Positions 46,119-54,727 of a DNA stretch of 64,000 nt are shown here, piece after piece. Position numbers and translations under genes: made by a program. Each line of letters starts with the position of its first letter. The stretch's first letter is position 1. The notes beneath the pieces are model-generated. The model ran no database searches. It saw nothing but the letters and a program-made list of their open reading frames with translations, and was not told the DNA's origin. The stretch covers positions 62,001 through 126,000 of the forward strand of contig JAICSO010000003.1 in assembly GCA_025936825.1 (NCBI GenBank). The letters run 5' to 3'. The stretch is from Terriglobales bacterium. Its GTDB lineage: Bacteria > Acidobacteriota > Terriglobia > Terriglobales > Acidobacteriaceae.

Positions 46119-47162
46119 ATGTTCCGCTTCATCCCGCTTCTTCTGCTCGCCGCAATTTCGGCCAACGCACAAAATTGGGGCGCTCAGCTCTCCGATCTAA
46201 CCAAGGTGCAGAACTACAGATTACGGCGTTCTTCCAGTTATGACCGCACAGGCGGCAATGCTGATGCCCGCCAGGTTGCGCCGGGCGACACTATCACCGT
46301 GCTGGACGAGAACGGGCCCGGCCAGATTTCTCACATCTGGTTCACGATCGCCGATAAGGAAGACAAGCACCTCAAGAAGGTTGTTCTGCGAGCGTATTGG
46401 GATGGCGAGACGACACCGAGCATTGAAGCGCCGATCGGTGATTTCTTTGGCCTTGGGAATGGTGAATATTTTCTGTACCAATCAGCGCCCCTCGCGGTCG
46501 GCGCCGACAAAGCCCTCAACTGTTTTTTTGTCATGCCCTTCCGCAAACACGCTCGCATCACCGTGACCAATGAGGGCAGTGAGCGCATCGACGCCCTGTA
46601 CTGGAACATCGACTGGCGCCAGCTTTCGTCGCCGCTCCCGGCTGACACGCTTTATTTCCATGCGCAGTATCGGCAGGCAACGCCGAACGCCGCCGTTCCC
46701 GACGCAAAGACCAACCCTGACGGCAAGAACAATTATGTATGGATGGAGGCCACCGGTCGCGGCCACTTTGTCGGCGTGACCATGTCGGTAGTCGAGAATG
46801 CCGACCGCTGGTGGGGTGAGGGCGACGACATGTTTTTCATTGATGGCCAGAACCTGCCTTCGATTAACGGCACCGGTAGTGAGGACTACTTCCTTGGCGC
46901 TTGGGATTTCGGCGGTAAGCCGTTTTCCTATCAGTCATTCGGGGCACCGGTTGTCGGTCCGGAGAAGCAAGGATCGAAGTGGTCGCTCTACCGCTTCCAC
47001 CTGGATTCGCCGATCACGTTTCAGAAATCTCTGCGCGCGACCATCGAGCACGGAACCTCGGATGATCGCGGTGACAACTTCTACTCTGTCGCCTACTGGT
47101 ATCAAACCGAACCGCACGCCGCCTTCCCAACGCTGCCGTCGGTGGGGGAGCGGTTGAAATAA
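46119..47162 (+). CDS. DUF2961 protein, glycoside hydrolase family 172-like
   Basis: A signal peptide (RFIPLLLLAAISANAQ) follows a strong CCAGGAGGGCC Shine-Dalgarno. The 347-residue protein shows DUF2961 features: a trimer-forming jelly roll with GPGQISHIWFTIADKED, the PIGDFFGLGNGEYFLYQSAP loop, DGQNLPSINGTGSEDYFLGA (carrying the Glu/Asp active-site residues) and FHLDSPITFQKSL. Family members characterised so far act on fructose- and arabinose-containing glycans (GH172), so a furanose-releasing activity is plausible. It is shorter than many members, with one instead of two jelly-roll domains clearly visible. Confidence 0.85.
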   Translation: MFRFIPLLLLAAISANAQNWGAQLSDLTKVQNYRLRRSSSYDRTGGNADARQVAPGDTITVLDENGPGQISHIWFTIADKEDKHLKKVVLRAYWDGETTPSIEAPIGDFFGLGNGEYFLYQSAPLAVGADKALNCFFVMPFRKHARITVTNEGSERIDALYWNIDWRQLSSPLPADTLYFHAQYRQATPNAAVPDAKTNPDGKNNYVWMEATGRGHFVGVTMSVVENADRWWGEGDDMFFIDGQNLPSINGTGSEDYFLGAWDFGGKPFSYQSFGAPVVGPEKQGSKWSLYRFHLDSPITFQKSLRATIEHGTSDDRGDNFYSVAYWYQTEPHAAFPTLPSVGERLK

Positions 47163-47253
47163 GCCGGAGAAGTGAACGACGTGAAATAGTCCAATTGAAA
47201 TAAGCACAGAAGACTTGCATCGACGGCGTCGTTCAGCGTAGCCGGGACCGGAG

Positions 47254-47402
47254 TCTTTACTTTCCTCTGTGGCGTTCCTCGGTGTACCTCGGTTTCCTCG
47301 GTGGTGAGAAGTTTCAGCCGCGAAGCAGCGCAAGAATAAAGCCCCGGGCGTGAGCCCGGGGTAAGAAGCCGTGCGACCAAAGCCCCGAAGGGGCGAAAGA
47401 CT
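47254..47402. repeat. CACGGAG-family arm next to a GCCCCGAAGGGGC element
   Basis: Period-9 TCCTCTGTGG/TCCTCGGTG units (47258-47312) are followed by the GCAAGAATAAAGCCCCGGGC ... GCCCCGAAGGGGCGAAAGAC block (47318-47402), the second copy of the 20262 element. The pair fills the 241-bp convergent gap after the GH172-like gene. Confidence 0.75.
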
Positions 47403-47403
47403 C

Positions 47404-47688
47404 TTATTTGTGCTCTGCCAATCTCCGCAACTGGTTCTCTCGAACATTCCCCATGAACTGCGACTGCAAACGTTGCGCGCACAACTCGCCACACACGTGC
47501 AGCGTGCCTTCGCGATTGGCAATCTCCTCATCCCATGCGCACAAATACAACACCGGCTGATTGAAATTCACCGCCGAGGTCCACATCAGCCACCATCGGT
47601 CGGAGGTCTTCTTTAACACTCCGCAATTGGGGCCGGCACAGCGATAGAACGCATCTGCAACGGGGTTCCGGAGATTACCAAGCTTCAT
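47404..47688 (-). CDS. Small Cys-rich hypothetical protein (94 aa)
   Basis: This 94-residue protein has two Cys pairs: FYRCAGPNCGVLKK and HVCGELCAQRL, separated by a Trp-rich core (WWLMWTSAVNF) and LYLCAWDEE. Four to five Cys plus His suggest a zinc-binding fold. A CCAGGAG Shine-Dalgarno 10 nt before the ATG at 47688 supports this start rather than 47739. I know no family. It is a single-gene unit between repeats. Confidence 0.65.
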   Translation of the reverse strand: MKLGNLRNPVADAFYRCAGPNCGVLKKTSDRWWLMWTSAVNFNQPVLYLCAWDEEIANREGTLHVCGELCAQRLQSQFMGNVRENQLRRLAEHK

Positions 47689-47770
47689 GCGAGAACGGCT
47701 CCTGGCAGGCTTAGGCCATTCTAGAGCTTTTAGGGGCAACTGCGAGTATCGGGAAGGGCACGAGTTAGCG

Positions 47771-47850
47771 GCGAGCTCTGAGCAGGCGGAATCAAGCTTG
47801 CTCGCAGCTCATTGCTCACCTGCTCAACGCTTACTGCTCGTTGCTAAAGC
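47771..47850. repeat. GCTC period-7 repeat
   Basis: Units like GAGCTCTGAGCAGGC (left) and GCTCATTGCTCACCTGCTC (right) lie in the gap between the Cys-rich gene and the muramidase gene, and form a hairpin with AAGCTTGCTCGC in between. Confidence 0.6.
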
Positions 47851-47862
47851 CAAGGCAGCGGG

Positions 47863-50136
47863 CTACTTGTAGATCAGGTACCGCTCCCGAGCTTGCTGGA
47901 ACTTCTGCAACTCATCTTGCCAATCCAATGCGATCCGCCTGGGATCTTCGCCGTGAATCAATGAGTTCATGATCGTTTGATTTGCAACAATCTCGGCCAT
48001 CTTTTCGATGTGGAACTGCTCGGGATAAAGCGCGTGTAGCGCGGTCGCGATTTCTAATCCCATCTCTGGCGAATCGAGAAATTCACGCGCGGTGACGAAA
48101 ATGTTTATTCCGTGACACGCCTGCCCGGAGTAGTTGCTGGATGTCGGCGTAAACGTGATCGGAACAAACCGCACTCCCGGAATCTGCCGCGCATTCAGGT
48201 AGGAGGACAGCTCCCGCGCATTGATCCATGGGGCACCAAGAAGCTCAAACGGCGTGTCCGTTCCGCGTCCGACAGAAACATTGGTCCCCTCGACCAGCGC
48301 GACACCGGGATAGAGCGTTGCCTCATTCAAGCTGCGGAGATTCGGCGACGGATTCGTCCACTCCAGACCGGTTTCATCAAACCAGTCACCGCGCATCCAC
48401 CCCTGCATCGGCACGACTGTGAGCTTGGCGTGGATGTTGTGTTCGGCGTTGAACATCTGCGCCAGTTCGCCCAACGTCATCCCATGGCGCACCGGAATGG
48501 GCCCGTAGTTGGTGAAATTCTCGCGGCCGGGCTCCGACGGCGGACCCTGAACCACTGCGCCCATCAAAGGATTCGGCCGGTCCAATACGAATACAGCGAT
48601 CCCTGCCTTTGCCGCAGCCTCAAGGAAATATCCCAGCGTCGTCTCATACGTATAGAAGCGCACTCCAGCGTCCTGTATATCGATGACCACCCCACCAAGA
48701 TTGCGCAGCACGTCCATCGGCGGACGCCGCGCTGCATCCGTCCCGCCATAGACGCTGTAGACAGGAATTTTCGTCGCGCTATCCACCGAGTTGCCGATCT
48801 TGGTTGTGTCAACTGTGCCCGTAACTCCATGCTCGGGGCTGAAGATGGCGGTGAGTTGCACTCCATTCGCGTGCGCCAGTACATCAATCGTCCGCTGCCC
48901 GGAAGAATCCAAGCCAGTCTGGTTTGTGAGTAATCCTACGCGCTTCCCTTTGAGCGGCGCGAAATCCTGGCCTTCCAGAACATCGATCCCGACCTGTACT
49001 GAGCCGTTGCGATTTGCAACTCGCCGCTGCACAGGCATGCTCTCGTTGTATCCGGTGATTGCTTTCCAGCGGAGTGCGTCCTGCTCGGATGGTGCCAGGT
49101 TCAGCGCTGCCGCCACTGCAGTCGCAACTTTCGAACGCAGCGAAATCGCCGTACCTTGTCCCCGCGGATGGACCGCGTTGGTCAGCAGAACGATGTAGGT
49201 ATTCGTCGTCGGGTCAATCCACAGCGACGTGCCCGTAAATCCCGTGTGTCCATACGACCCAACCGCAAGCAGTTCGCCACGATTGTGCGACATCGGCGAA
49301 TCGATATCCCACCCCAGCCCGCGCAGAGTCGATGCATTTGCCGGTTGCTCCGGCGTGGTCATCTTCTGGATTGCAAGCGGCGATAGAACCGAGCTCCCTC
49401 CCAGGAGCGCCTGGGCAAACTTTGCCAGATCGTCAGCCGCGGAGAACAGTCCGGCCTCTCCCGCAACTCCTCCCATTCGTCGAACCGTCGGATCGTGAAC
49501 GACTCCGCGCAGCATTTGACCGCGCTGGTCGTATTCGGTCGGAGCGATTTCCGGCAGCCAACTTGCGGGAGGGTGGAATGCGGTCTTCGTCATTCCGAGA
49601 GGCGCGAAGATGTTCTGGGCACAGTACGAATCCAGCGATATCCCGGTTATGCGCTCGATGATTGCGCCCAACACAATGTAGTCCACATCGCTGTACACGA
49701 ACCGGCTTTCTGGCGGCGCAATGGGCGTGATCGAAAACGCCATGCTGTAGCCGGTGTCGCGACCCGACCACGGAGACTTCAAATCGAGCGACGGCGGCAG
49801 GCCGGAGTAGTGCGTCATTAGATCCCGAACCGTGATATCGCCCTTGTCGTTCTGCCCAAATTCAGGAATGTACTTCGCCACAGGGTCATTCAGCCGGATT
49901 TTGCCCTGTTCCATCAACTGCATCGCCGCGGTGGTGGTTGCAACCACTTTCGTGAGCGACGCGATATCGAAGATCGTATCCACGGTCATGGCTGAGCGCG
50001 TGGGTTCGAGCGAGCGCATGCCATATGCTTTGCGATAAATGGCCTGTCCATCATGACCAATGACCAACACCGCACCGGGTATTTCATGATTGTCGATCGA
50101 GGTCTGAACAATGGAATCGACCACTGCAAGCCGCAA
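47863..50136 (-). CDS. Serine hydrolase (beta-lactamase family) fused to NamZ-type exo-beta-N-acetylmuramidase
   Basis: The N-terminal ~370 residues are a class C-like serine hydrolase: SxxK in IASLTKVVATT (S60, K63), YxN-like VYSDVDYIVLG, and the third motif region GHTGFTGTSLWIDP. The C-terminal ~370 residues are DUF1343/NamZ: LKGKRVGLLTNQTGLDSSG, IFSPEHGVTG, DIQDAGVRFYTYETTLG and DRPNPLMG. NamZ frees MurNAc from peptidoglycan chain ends. TTG at 50136 is the nearest permissible start, but the same frame continues to 50241 with a clear signal peptide (SGLFAACVLLAAIAAFAQ) that has no ATG, GTG or TTG start, so the 5' end is unresolved. Divergent from the next serine hydrolase and murQ. Confidence 0.9.
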   Translation of the reverse strand: MRLAVVDSIVQTSIDNHEIPGAVLVIGHDGQAIYRKAYGMRSLEPTRSAMTVDTIFDIASLTKVVATTTAAMQLMEQGKIRLNDPVAKYIPEFGQNDKGDITVRDLMTHYSGLPPSLDLKSPWSGRDTGYSMAFSITPIAPPESRFVYSDVDYIVLGAIIERITGISLDSYCAQNIFAPLGMTKTAFHPPASWLPEIAPTEYDQRGQMLRGVVHDPTVRRMGGVAGEAGLFSAADDLAKFAQALLGGSSVLSPLAIQKMTTPEQPANASTLRGLGWDIDSPMSHNRGELLAVGSYGHTGFTGTSLWIDPTTNTYIVLLTNAVHPRGQGTAISLRSKVATAVAAALNLAPSEQDALRWKAITGYNESMPVQRRVANRNGSVQVGIDVLEGQDFAPLKGKRVGLLTNQTGLDSSGQRTIDVLAHANGVQLTAIFSPEHGVTGTVDTTKIGNSVDSATKIPVYSVYGGTDAARRPPMDVLRNLGGVVIDIQDAGVRFYTYETTLGYFLEAAAKAGIAVFVLDRPNPLMGAVVQGPPSEPGRENFTNYGPIPVRHGMTLGELAQMFNAEHNIHAKLTVVPMQGWMRGDWFDETGLEWTNPSPNLRSLNEATLYPGVALVEGTNVSVGRGTDTPFELLGAPWINARELSSYLNARQIPGVRFVPITFTPTSSNYSGQACHGINIFVTAREFLDSPEMGLEIATALHALYPEQFHIEKMAEIVANQTIMNSLIHGEDPRRIALDWQDELQKFQQARERYLIYK

Positions 50137-50334
50137 GTCGTTCTGCTGAGCGAACGCAGCGATAGCGGCGAGCAGAACGCACGCGGCGAACAGCCCTGAT
50201 TTCCTGAGCCAAGTTGGTATAAAGGCGAGGATGTCTCGAATTTACAACAGCTCCGGCATGACCGATCAAGTTACGGACGAACGGGTGCCATCTGTGCCAA
50301 TCCGCAGCACGCGCCGCGGTTTTATGCTGGTGTA

Positions 50335-51426
50335 GTGAGGGAAGGGCTCGCACATCAGGAGAAGCGGTTCGCCGATGCGTTTCGCATTATTGAGGAAGCG
50401 GTCGCTGTTCGAGCGTTTCCCGGTGTTTCGGTCGCAGTCACGGTGTCAGGCGAACTGCTCGCACTGAAATCCTTCGGGCGATTCACATTCGACTGTCACT
50501 CGCCTACAGTCACGACCAAAACTATTTTCGATATCGCGTCGGTCACCAAGGTCGTTGCGACCACCTCGATGGCAATGATCCTGTATGAGCGCGGCCTGCT
50601 CGATTTGGAAGCACCGGTCGTGGGCGTCCTGCCGGGGTTCGCTTCTGACGATCCGCGGCGAAATGAAGTCAGCTTCCGCATGCTGCTCACGCATAGTTCC
50701 GGCCTTCCCGCCTACGAGAAACTCTTTTTGCGTGCGTCAACGAGGAAGATGCTGTTGGATGAGGCCTTCAAGGTTCTTTTGAAGTCTTCGCCTGGAACTC
50801 ACGCCGAATACAGCGATATTGGATTCATTCTGCTCGGCGTCGCACTGGAGCGCATCGCGGGAGAAGGACTCGACACCTTCGTTCAGCGGGAGGTTTTTGG
50901 CCCGCTTGGGATGGTGCACACCACTTTCAACCCACCGGTTCACTCGCGGCACCTCATCCCGCCCACCGCCCACGACCAGAGCTTTCGGAAACGAATCATT
51001 CAAGGCGAGGTCCAGGACGAAAACGCGAGCGTCCCTGGAGGGGTCGCCGGTCACGCTGGCCTGTTCTCGACGGCCGAAGACGTGGCTACGTTCGCGCAAT
51101 GCATGCTCAACGGCGGTGCGCCCATCCTTCGCCCGGAAACGGTGACGCTCTTTACGCGCCGGGAAAGTTCTCCCCCAGGCACATCTCGCGCGCTTGGATG
51201 GGACACACCTTCAGCGCCGTCGCAATCGGGCAAATACTTTTCCGCGGCATCGTTTGGGCACTTGGGCTATACGGGAACATCCTTGTGGATCGATCCCGAG
51301 CGACAACTTTCGGTCACGTTCCTGACGAACCGGACCTGGCCGGATTGCGCAAACCAGGCAATCAAGATAATTCGCCCACGATTTCATGATGCGGTAGTTG
51401 AAGCGCTGAACACTGCGGGGACATAA
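50335..51426 (+). CDS. Serine hydrolase, beta-lactamase/PBP4*-like family
   Basis: At 363 residues this is a cytosolic-looking serine hydrolase: no signal peptide, GTG start at 50335. Motif 1 is S69-x-x-K72 in DIASVTKVVATTSM, motif 2 the Tyr in HAEYSDIGFILLG, and motif 3 near GHLGYTGTSLWIDPE. It is a close relative of the N-terminal half of the divergent fusion protein. It ends 4 bp before murQ, so the two are co-translated. D-Ala-containing muropeptides are a likely substrate, as cytosolic recycling esterase/peptidase; this is inference from the context. Confidence 0.88.
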   Translation: MREGLAHQEKRFADAFRIIEEAVAVRAFPGVSVAVTVSGELLALKSFGRFTFDCHSPTVTTKTIFDIASVTKVVATTSMAMILYERGLLDLEAPVVGVLPGFASDDPRRNEVSFRMLLTHSSGLPAYEKLFLRASTRKMLLDEAFKVLLKSSPGTHAEYSDIGFILLGVALERIAGEGLDTFVQREVFGPLGMVHTTFNPPVHSRHLIPPTAHDQSFRKRIIQGEVQDENASVPGGVAGHAGLFSTAEDVATFAQCMLNGGAPILRPETVTLFTRRESSPPGTSRALGWDTPSAPSQSGKYFSAASFGHLGYTGTSLWIDPERQLSVTFLTNRTWPDCANQAIKIIRPRFHDAVVEALNTAGT

Positions 51427-51430
51427 ACGA

Positions 51431-52369
51431 ATGGCGAGAAATCGCAAGACGCAGTTCGGGGTGAGTGGGCTTACCACTGAGCAACCAAATCCTTTTGCGC
51501 GTGAATTGGACACGAAATCTGCCCTCGACATCGCCCGCATTATCAACGCTGAGGACGCGAAAGTTGCGGCAGCGGTTCAAAAGGTCATTCCGCAGATCGC
51601 CACGGCGATCGATTGGGTTGCACAGTCGTTGCGAAACCGCGGCCGCCTGATTTACGTTGGCGCCGGGACCAGTGGTCGTATCGCCGCGCTGGATGCCGCC
51701 GAGTGTCCTCCGACGTTCAATACAAATCCGAATATGGTGCAATTTGTGATTGCGGGAGGGAAAAGAGCCCTGGCTGGTGCTACGGAGGCTGATGAGGATT
51801 CCCGTGCTCTTGGCATCCACGAAATGCGAAGGAAGCGTGTGGGCCAGTATGACGTGGTTGTCGGCCTCGCGGCCAGCGGGCGCACGCCGTTTACCGTCGC
51901 TGCTGTCGAACATGCTCGCCGATCCCGAGCTAAGACGGTTGCCATCACCTGCAATCGCGGTACGCCGCTGGCGAAGGTGGCCGAGCTTGCGATTGTGGTC
52001 GACACCGGTCCGGAAGTCCTCGCGGGGTCCACCCGAATGAAAGCCGGTACCGCAGAGAAAATGGTGCTGAACATCCTTTCGACCGGCGCCATGGTGCGCC
52101 TCGGCTACGTTTATGGCAACCTGATGGTGAACCTGCACCGCAAGAATTCGAAGCTGGCAGAGCGCTCGGTGAGTATCGTGCAGCAGGCGCTGGGAGTTCG
52201 GCAGCGGGAGGCGTTGGATATTCTGGGCAACGCCCGCAACAACGTTCCCGTCGCCATCGTGATGTCAAAAGCGGGTGTTTCGCGCGGGATTGCCGCAGAA
52301 TCTCTGGTGCGAGCCAAAGGTCATGTTCGCAACGCCATCGCTTTGGCCAAGAAGATGCAAGAGAATTGA
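51431..52369 (+). CDS. murQ: N-acetylmuramic acid 6-phosphate etherase
   Basis: This 312-residue SIS-domain enzyme cleaves the lactyl ether of MurNAc-6-phosphate to give GlcNAc-6-phosphate and D-lactate. The signature is YVGAGTSGRIAALDAAECPPTF with the catalytic Glu, followed by VVGLAASGRTPFTVAAVEHA and the sugar-phosphate Ser residues. GSTRMKAGTAEKMVLNIL and VNLHRKNSKLAERSV complete the family. With NamZ next door (released MurNAc) it forms a peptidoglycan recycling set. The kinase that makes MurNAc-6-P (MurK or a PTS) is not in the window. Confidence 0.95.
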   Translation: MARNRKTQFGVSGLTTEQPNPFARELDTKSALDIARIINAEDAKVAAAVQKVIPQIATAIDWVAQSLRNRGRLIYVGAGTSGRIAALDAAECPPTFNTNPNMVQFVIAGGKRALAGATEADEDSRALGIHEMRRKRVGQYDVVVGLAASGRTPFTVAAVEHARRSRAKTVAITCNRGTPLAKVAELAIVVDTGPEVLAGSTRMKAGTAEKMVLNILSTGAMVRLGYVYGNLMVNLHRKNSKLAERSVSIVQQALGVRQREALDILGNARNNVPVAIVMSKAGVSRGIAAESLVRAKGHVRNAIALAKKMQEN

Positions 52370-52468
52370 ATCATTGAAGGATTGAATCATCGGAAGATTG
52401 AGTCGTTTATAAGCAGGTCGGCGCGTGTTTAATGATTCAATGATCCGATGTTTCAATGATTCAATCGC
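52370..52468. repeat. Two-armed GAATCATTGAATC repeat
   Basis: TTGAATCATTGAAGGATTGAATCATC units on the left and complementary AATGATTCAATGATCC units on the right flank an unrelated 25-bp spacer. It is the third copy of the 14843 element and separates murQ from murA. Confidence 0.8.
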
Positions 52469-52536
52469 AATGAAGATTGCGATTCAAGTCGACGTTGGCA
52501 GCGTCCCACACTGTGCGTGATTGAACACGAACTCAT

Positions 52537-53820
52537 ATGGATAAATTAGTCATTCGCGGCGGCAATCCTCTTCTCGGCACTGTCCGCATCAGCGGTGCAA
52601 AAAATGCCGCGCTGCCGGCAATGGCCGCCGCGCTACTCACGGAAGAGCCGGTCATCCTTGAAAATATTCCCCACGTCCGCGATATCGAGACCACCCGCAA
52701 GCTGCTCTCGGCAATGGGCGCCGAGGTCGAACTCGGATACGGCCGCGCGAAGAACCGCACCACCATCTGCTGCAAGAACCTGAGCTCTCCGGAAGCGTCG
52801 TATGAACTGGTCAAGACGATGCGCGCGTCCACGCTTGTGCTTGGTCCACTAGTCGCACGTTGCGGCCGTGCGCGCGTTTCGCTTCCCGGAGGTTGCGCCA
52901 TTGGCGCGCGTCCCATTGATCTTCACATCAAAGGTCTCGAACGCCTGGGCGCGAAAATCGACCAGCAGCACGGATACGTAGAAGCCTCGGCCGAGCGACT
53001 TAAGGGCGCTGAGATCGTCTTCGACAAGATTACAGTAACTGGCACTGAAGACCTGCTCATGGCGGCAGCGCTCGCTGACGGCGAGACCGTCATGCAGAAT
53101 TGCGCGCGCGAGCCGGAAGTCGCCGATCTCGCTGACCTGCTCAATAAAATGGGCGCAAAGATCGAAGGCGCAGGCACAGCGACGATCCGAATTAAAGGTG
53201 TGCCAAAGCTGAAGGGAGCGAAGCACCGCATCATTCCAGACCGTATTGAAGCGGCAACCTTCATTCTCGCCGGCGCGCTTACGGATGGCGATCTCAACAT
53301 TTCTGGATGCGAGCCGAAGCATCTCGGTGCTTTGCTACAAAAGCTCGAAGAAGTGGGAGTGAAGACGAAGAGCACTCGGGATTCCGTGCGCGTTGAAGGC
53401 AGCAGTGCGCTCAAAGCTGCCGACGTAAACACCGAGGAATATCCTGGCTTCCCAACCGACGTTCAAGCACAGTACATGGCCCTGGCAACACAGGCCGAAG
53501 GCACATCGATCATTACCGAGAACATTTTTGAGAACCGTTTCATGCACGCGCTCGAGATGGTCCGCATGGGCGCGAACATCAAGATCGAAGGCCGCCGCGC
53601 CGTGGTTCGCGGCAAGTCGCAGTTAGGCGGCGCGGCCGTGCTGGCATCTGATCTTCGGGCCTCGGCGTCTCTCGTATTGGCCGCCCTAGTGGCCGAGGGC
53701 GAGACCATCATTGACCGCGTGTACCACATCGACCGTGGCTACGAAAACATTGAGGAGAAGCTGCGCGGCGTGGGTGCCCAGATTCGCAGGATCGGAGAGA
53801 TTCTGCCGAAAAAGCGATGA
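52537..53820 (+). CDS. murA: UDP-N-acetylglucosamine 1-carboxyvinyltransferase
   Basis: This 427-residue enzyme makes the first committed step of peptidoglycan synthesis, adding enolpyruvate from PEP to UDP-GlcNAc. The catalytic Cys is C120 in [18 protein letters not shown] (fosfomycin-sensitive type). The N-terminal [20 protein letters not shown] and the C-terminal [20 protein letters not shown] are typical. The length is normal. Upstream bases include a repeat and no Shine-Dalgarno. It completes a 6-kb block of cell-wall genes. Confidence 0.97.
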   Translation: MDKLVIRGGNPLLGTVRISGAKNAALPAMAAALLTEEPVILENIPHVRDIETTRKLLSAMGAEVELGYGRAKNRTTICCKNLSSPEASYELVKTMRASTLVLGPLVARCGRARVSLPGGCAIGARPIDLHIKGLERLGAKIDQQHGYVEASAERLKGAEIVFDKITVTGTEDLLMAAALADGETVMQNCAREPEVADLADLLNKMGAKIEGAGTATIRIKGVPKLKGAKHRIIPDRIEAATFILAGALTDGDLNISGCEPKHLGALLQKLEEVGVKTKSTRDSVRVEGSSALKAADVNTEEYPGFPTDVQAQYMALATQAEGTSIITENIFENRFMHALEMVRMGANIKIEGRRAVVRGKSQLGGAAVLASDLRASASLVLAALVAEGETIIDRVYHIDRGYENIEEKLRGVGAQIRRIGEILPKKR

Positions 53821-53835
53821 CTAACATCTGCTCTG

Positions 53836-53922
53836 TCATCCTGAGCGAAGCGAAGGACCTATGCAATCTGTTCGGAAATGCATAGGCCCTTCGGCGGCTA
53901 AAGCCACCTCAGGATGACAAGA
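53836..53922. repeat. GTCATCCTGAGCGAAGCG hairpin repeat
   Basis: GTCATCCTGAGCGAAGCGAA with GGACCTATGCA on the left and TGCATAGGCCC with CTCAGGATGAC on the right. This sequence type is widely seen in other bacterial genomes as an intergenic repeat. It separates the convergent murA and peroxiredoxin genes and could stabilise both mRNA 3' ends. Confidence 0.85.
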
Positions 53923-53936
53923 GTAAGAGACAAACA

Positions 53937-54626
53937 CTACTTTGGTTGTTTCCCCATCCGCAAGTACGGCTTCAGCGTTCTTAACCCTTCGGGAAATTTC
54001 TTCTTCACTTCTTCCTCGGGCATGGCGGCGGGGACGCAAACATCGCCACCGGGTTGCCAGTTCGCCGGAGTTGAAACTCCCGCGCGAGCTGTGAGCTGTA
54101 GCGAATCCAGGATCCGCAAAATCTCCGCGAAGTTACGCCCCGTGCTCATCGGATAAATCAGCATCGTCTTGATCTTCTTATCCGGGCCAATGACAAAGAC
54201 AGTCCGCACGGTGATGTTGTCCGCCGGGGTGCGGCCTTCCGAAGTGCTGCCGGCACTGGCGGGAAGCATGTTGTACAGCTTGGCGATTTCCAGTTTCGGA
54301 TCGCCGATCATCGGATAGTTGACCTTATGCCCTTGCGTCTCCTCAATATCACCAGCCCATTTTCCATGGCTGCTGACGGGATCCACACTCAAACCGATGA
54401 TCTTGGTGTTGCGCTTCTTGAATTCTGGCTCCAGTCCTGCCATGTAGCCGAGCTCGGTGGTGCAGACGGGCGTGAAGTCTTTGGGATGCGAGAACAGAAC
54501 TGCCCATCCGTTCCCGATCCAGTCGTGGAAGTGGATTGTGCCCTGGGTGGTTTCGGCCGTGAAATCGGGCGCTACATCGTTAATGCGAAGCATGGCTGGT
54601 GTGGACTCAAGCGTTGCGGTACTCAT
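53937..54626 (-). CDS. 1-Cys/Prx6-type peroxiredoxin
   Basis: A 229-residue peroxiredoxin of the Prx6 (AhpE-independent, 1-Cys) group that reduces peroxides using thiols. The peroxidatic Cys is C55 in SHPKDFTPVCTTELG, and Arg of the active site is in TVRTVFVIGPDKKIK. A further Cys, C197, lies in the Prx6 C-terminal motif PGGDVCVPAAMPEEE. A strong GGAGGAGAAATC Shine-Dalgarno is at the ATG at 54626; the frame is open beyond, but that part is leader RNA. The leader holds a Cys-rich ORF and a terminator (separate entries), so expression is probably governed by cysteine supply. Confidence 0.95.
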   Translation of the reverse strand: MSTATLESTPAMLRINDVAPDFTAETTQGTIHFHDWIGNGWAVLFSHPKDFTPVCTTELGYMAGLEPEFKKRNTKIIGLSVDPVSSHGKWAGDIEETQGHKVNYPMIGDPKLEIAKLYNMLPASAGSTSEGRTPADNITVRTVFVIGPDKKIKTMLIYPMSTGRNFAEILRILDSLQLTARAGVSTPANWQPGGDVCVPAAMPEEEVKKKFPEGLRTLKPYLRMGKQPK

Positions 54627-54676
54627 GATTTCTCCTCCTTGGAATGTCTGGAAACCCGCCTGACTCGGTTGCGGGC

Positions 54677-54713
54677 AAAAAAACAAAACCCACCCGGATG
54701 GCGCCGGGTGGGT
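54677..54713 (-). terminator. Intrinsic terminator/attenuator in the peroxiredoxin leader
   Basis: On the minus strand ACCCACCCGG (54713-54704) pairs perfectly with CCGGGTGGGT (54697-54688) across the loop CGCCAT, and is followed by TTTTGTTTTTTT. It ends 51 nt before the peroxiredoxin start, where no upstream gene on that strand needs a terminator. An alternative pairing, GUGGGU at 54735-54730 with ACCCAC at 54713-54708, would prevent it from forming. Confidence 0.85.
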
Positions 54714-54727
54714 CGGAAACCTTCTGC

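Noticed and set aside
48112-48933. 273-codon plus-strand frame opposite NamZ
   Set aside because: Arg/His-rich antisense shadow without motifs.
50257-50259. ATG at 50259 as start of the NamZ fusion
   Set aside because: It is in frame but is followed by TAA after five codons, so it cannot start the full protein as sequenced.
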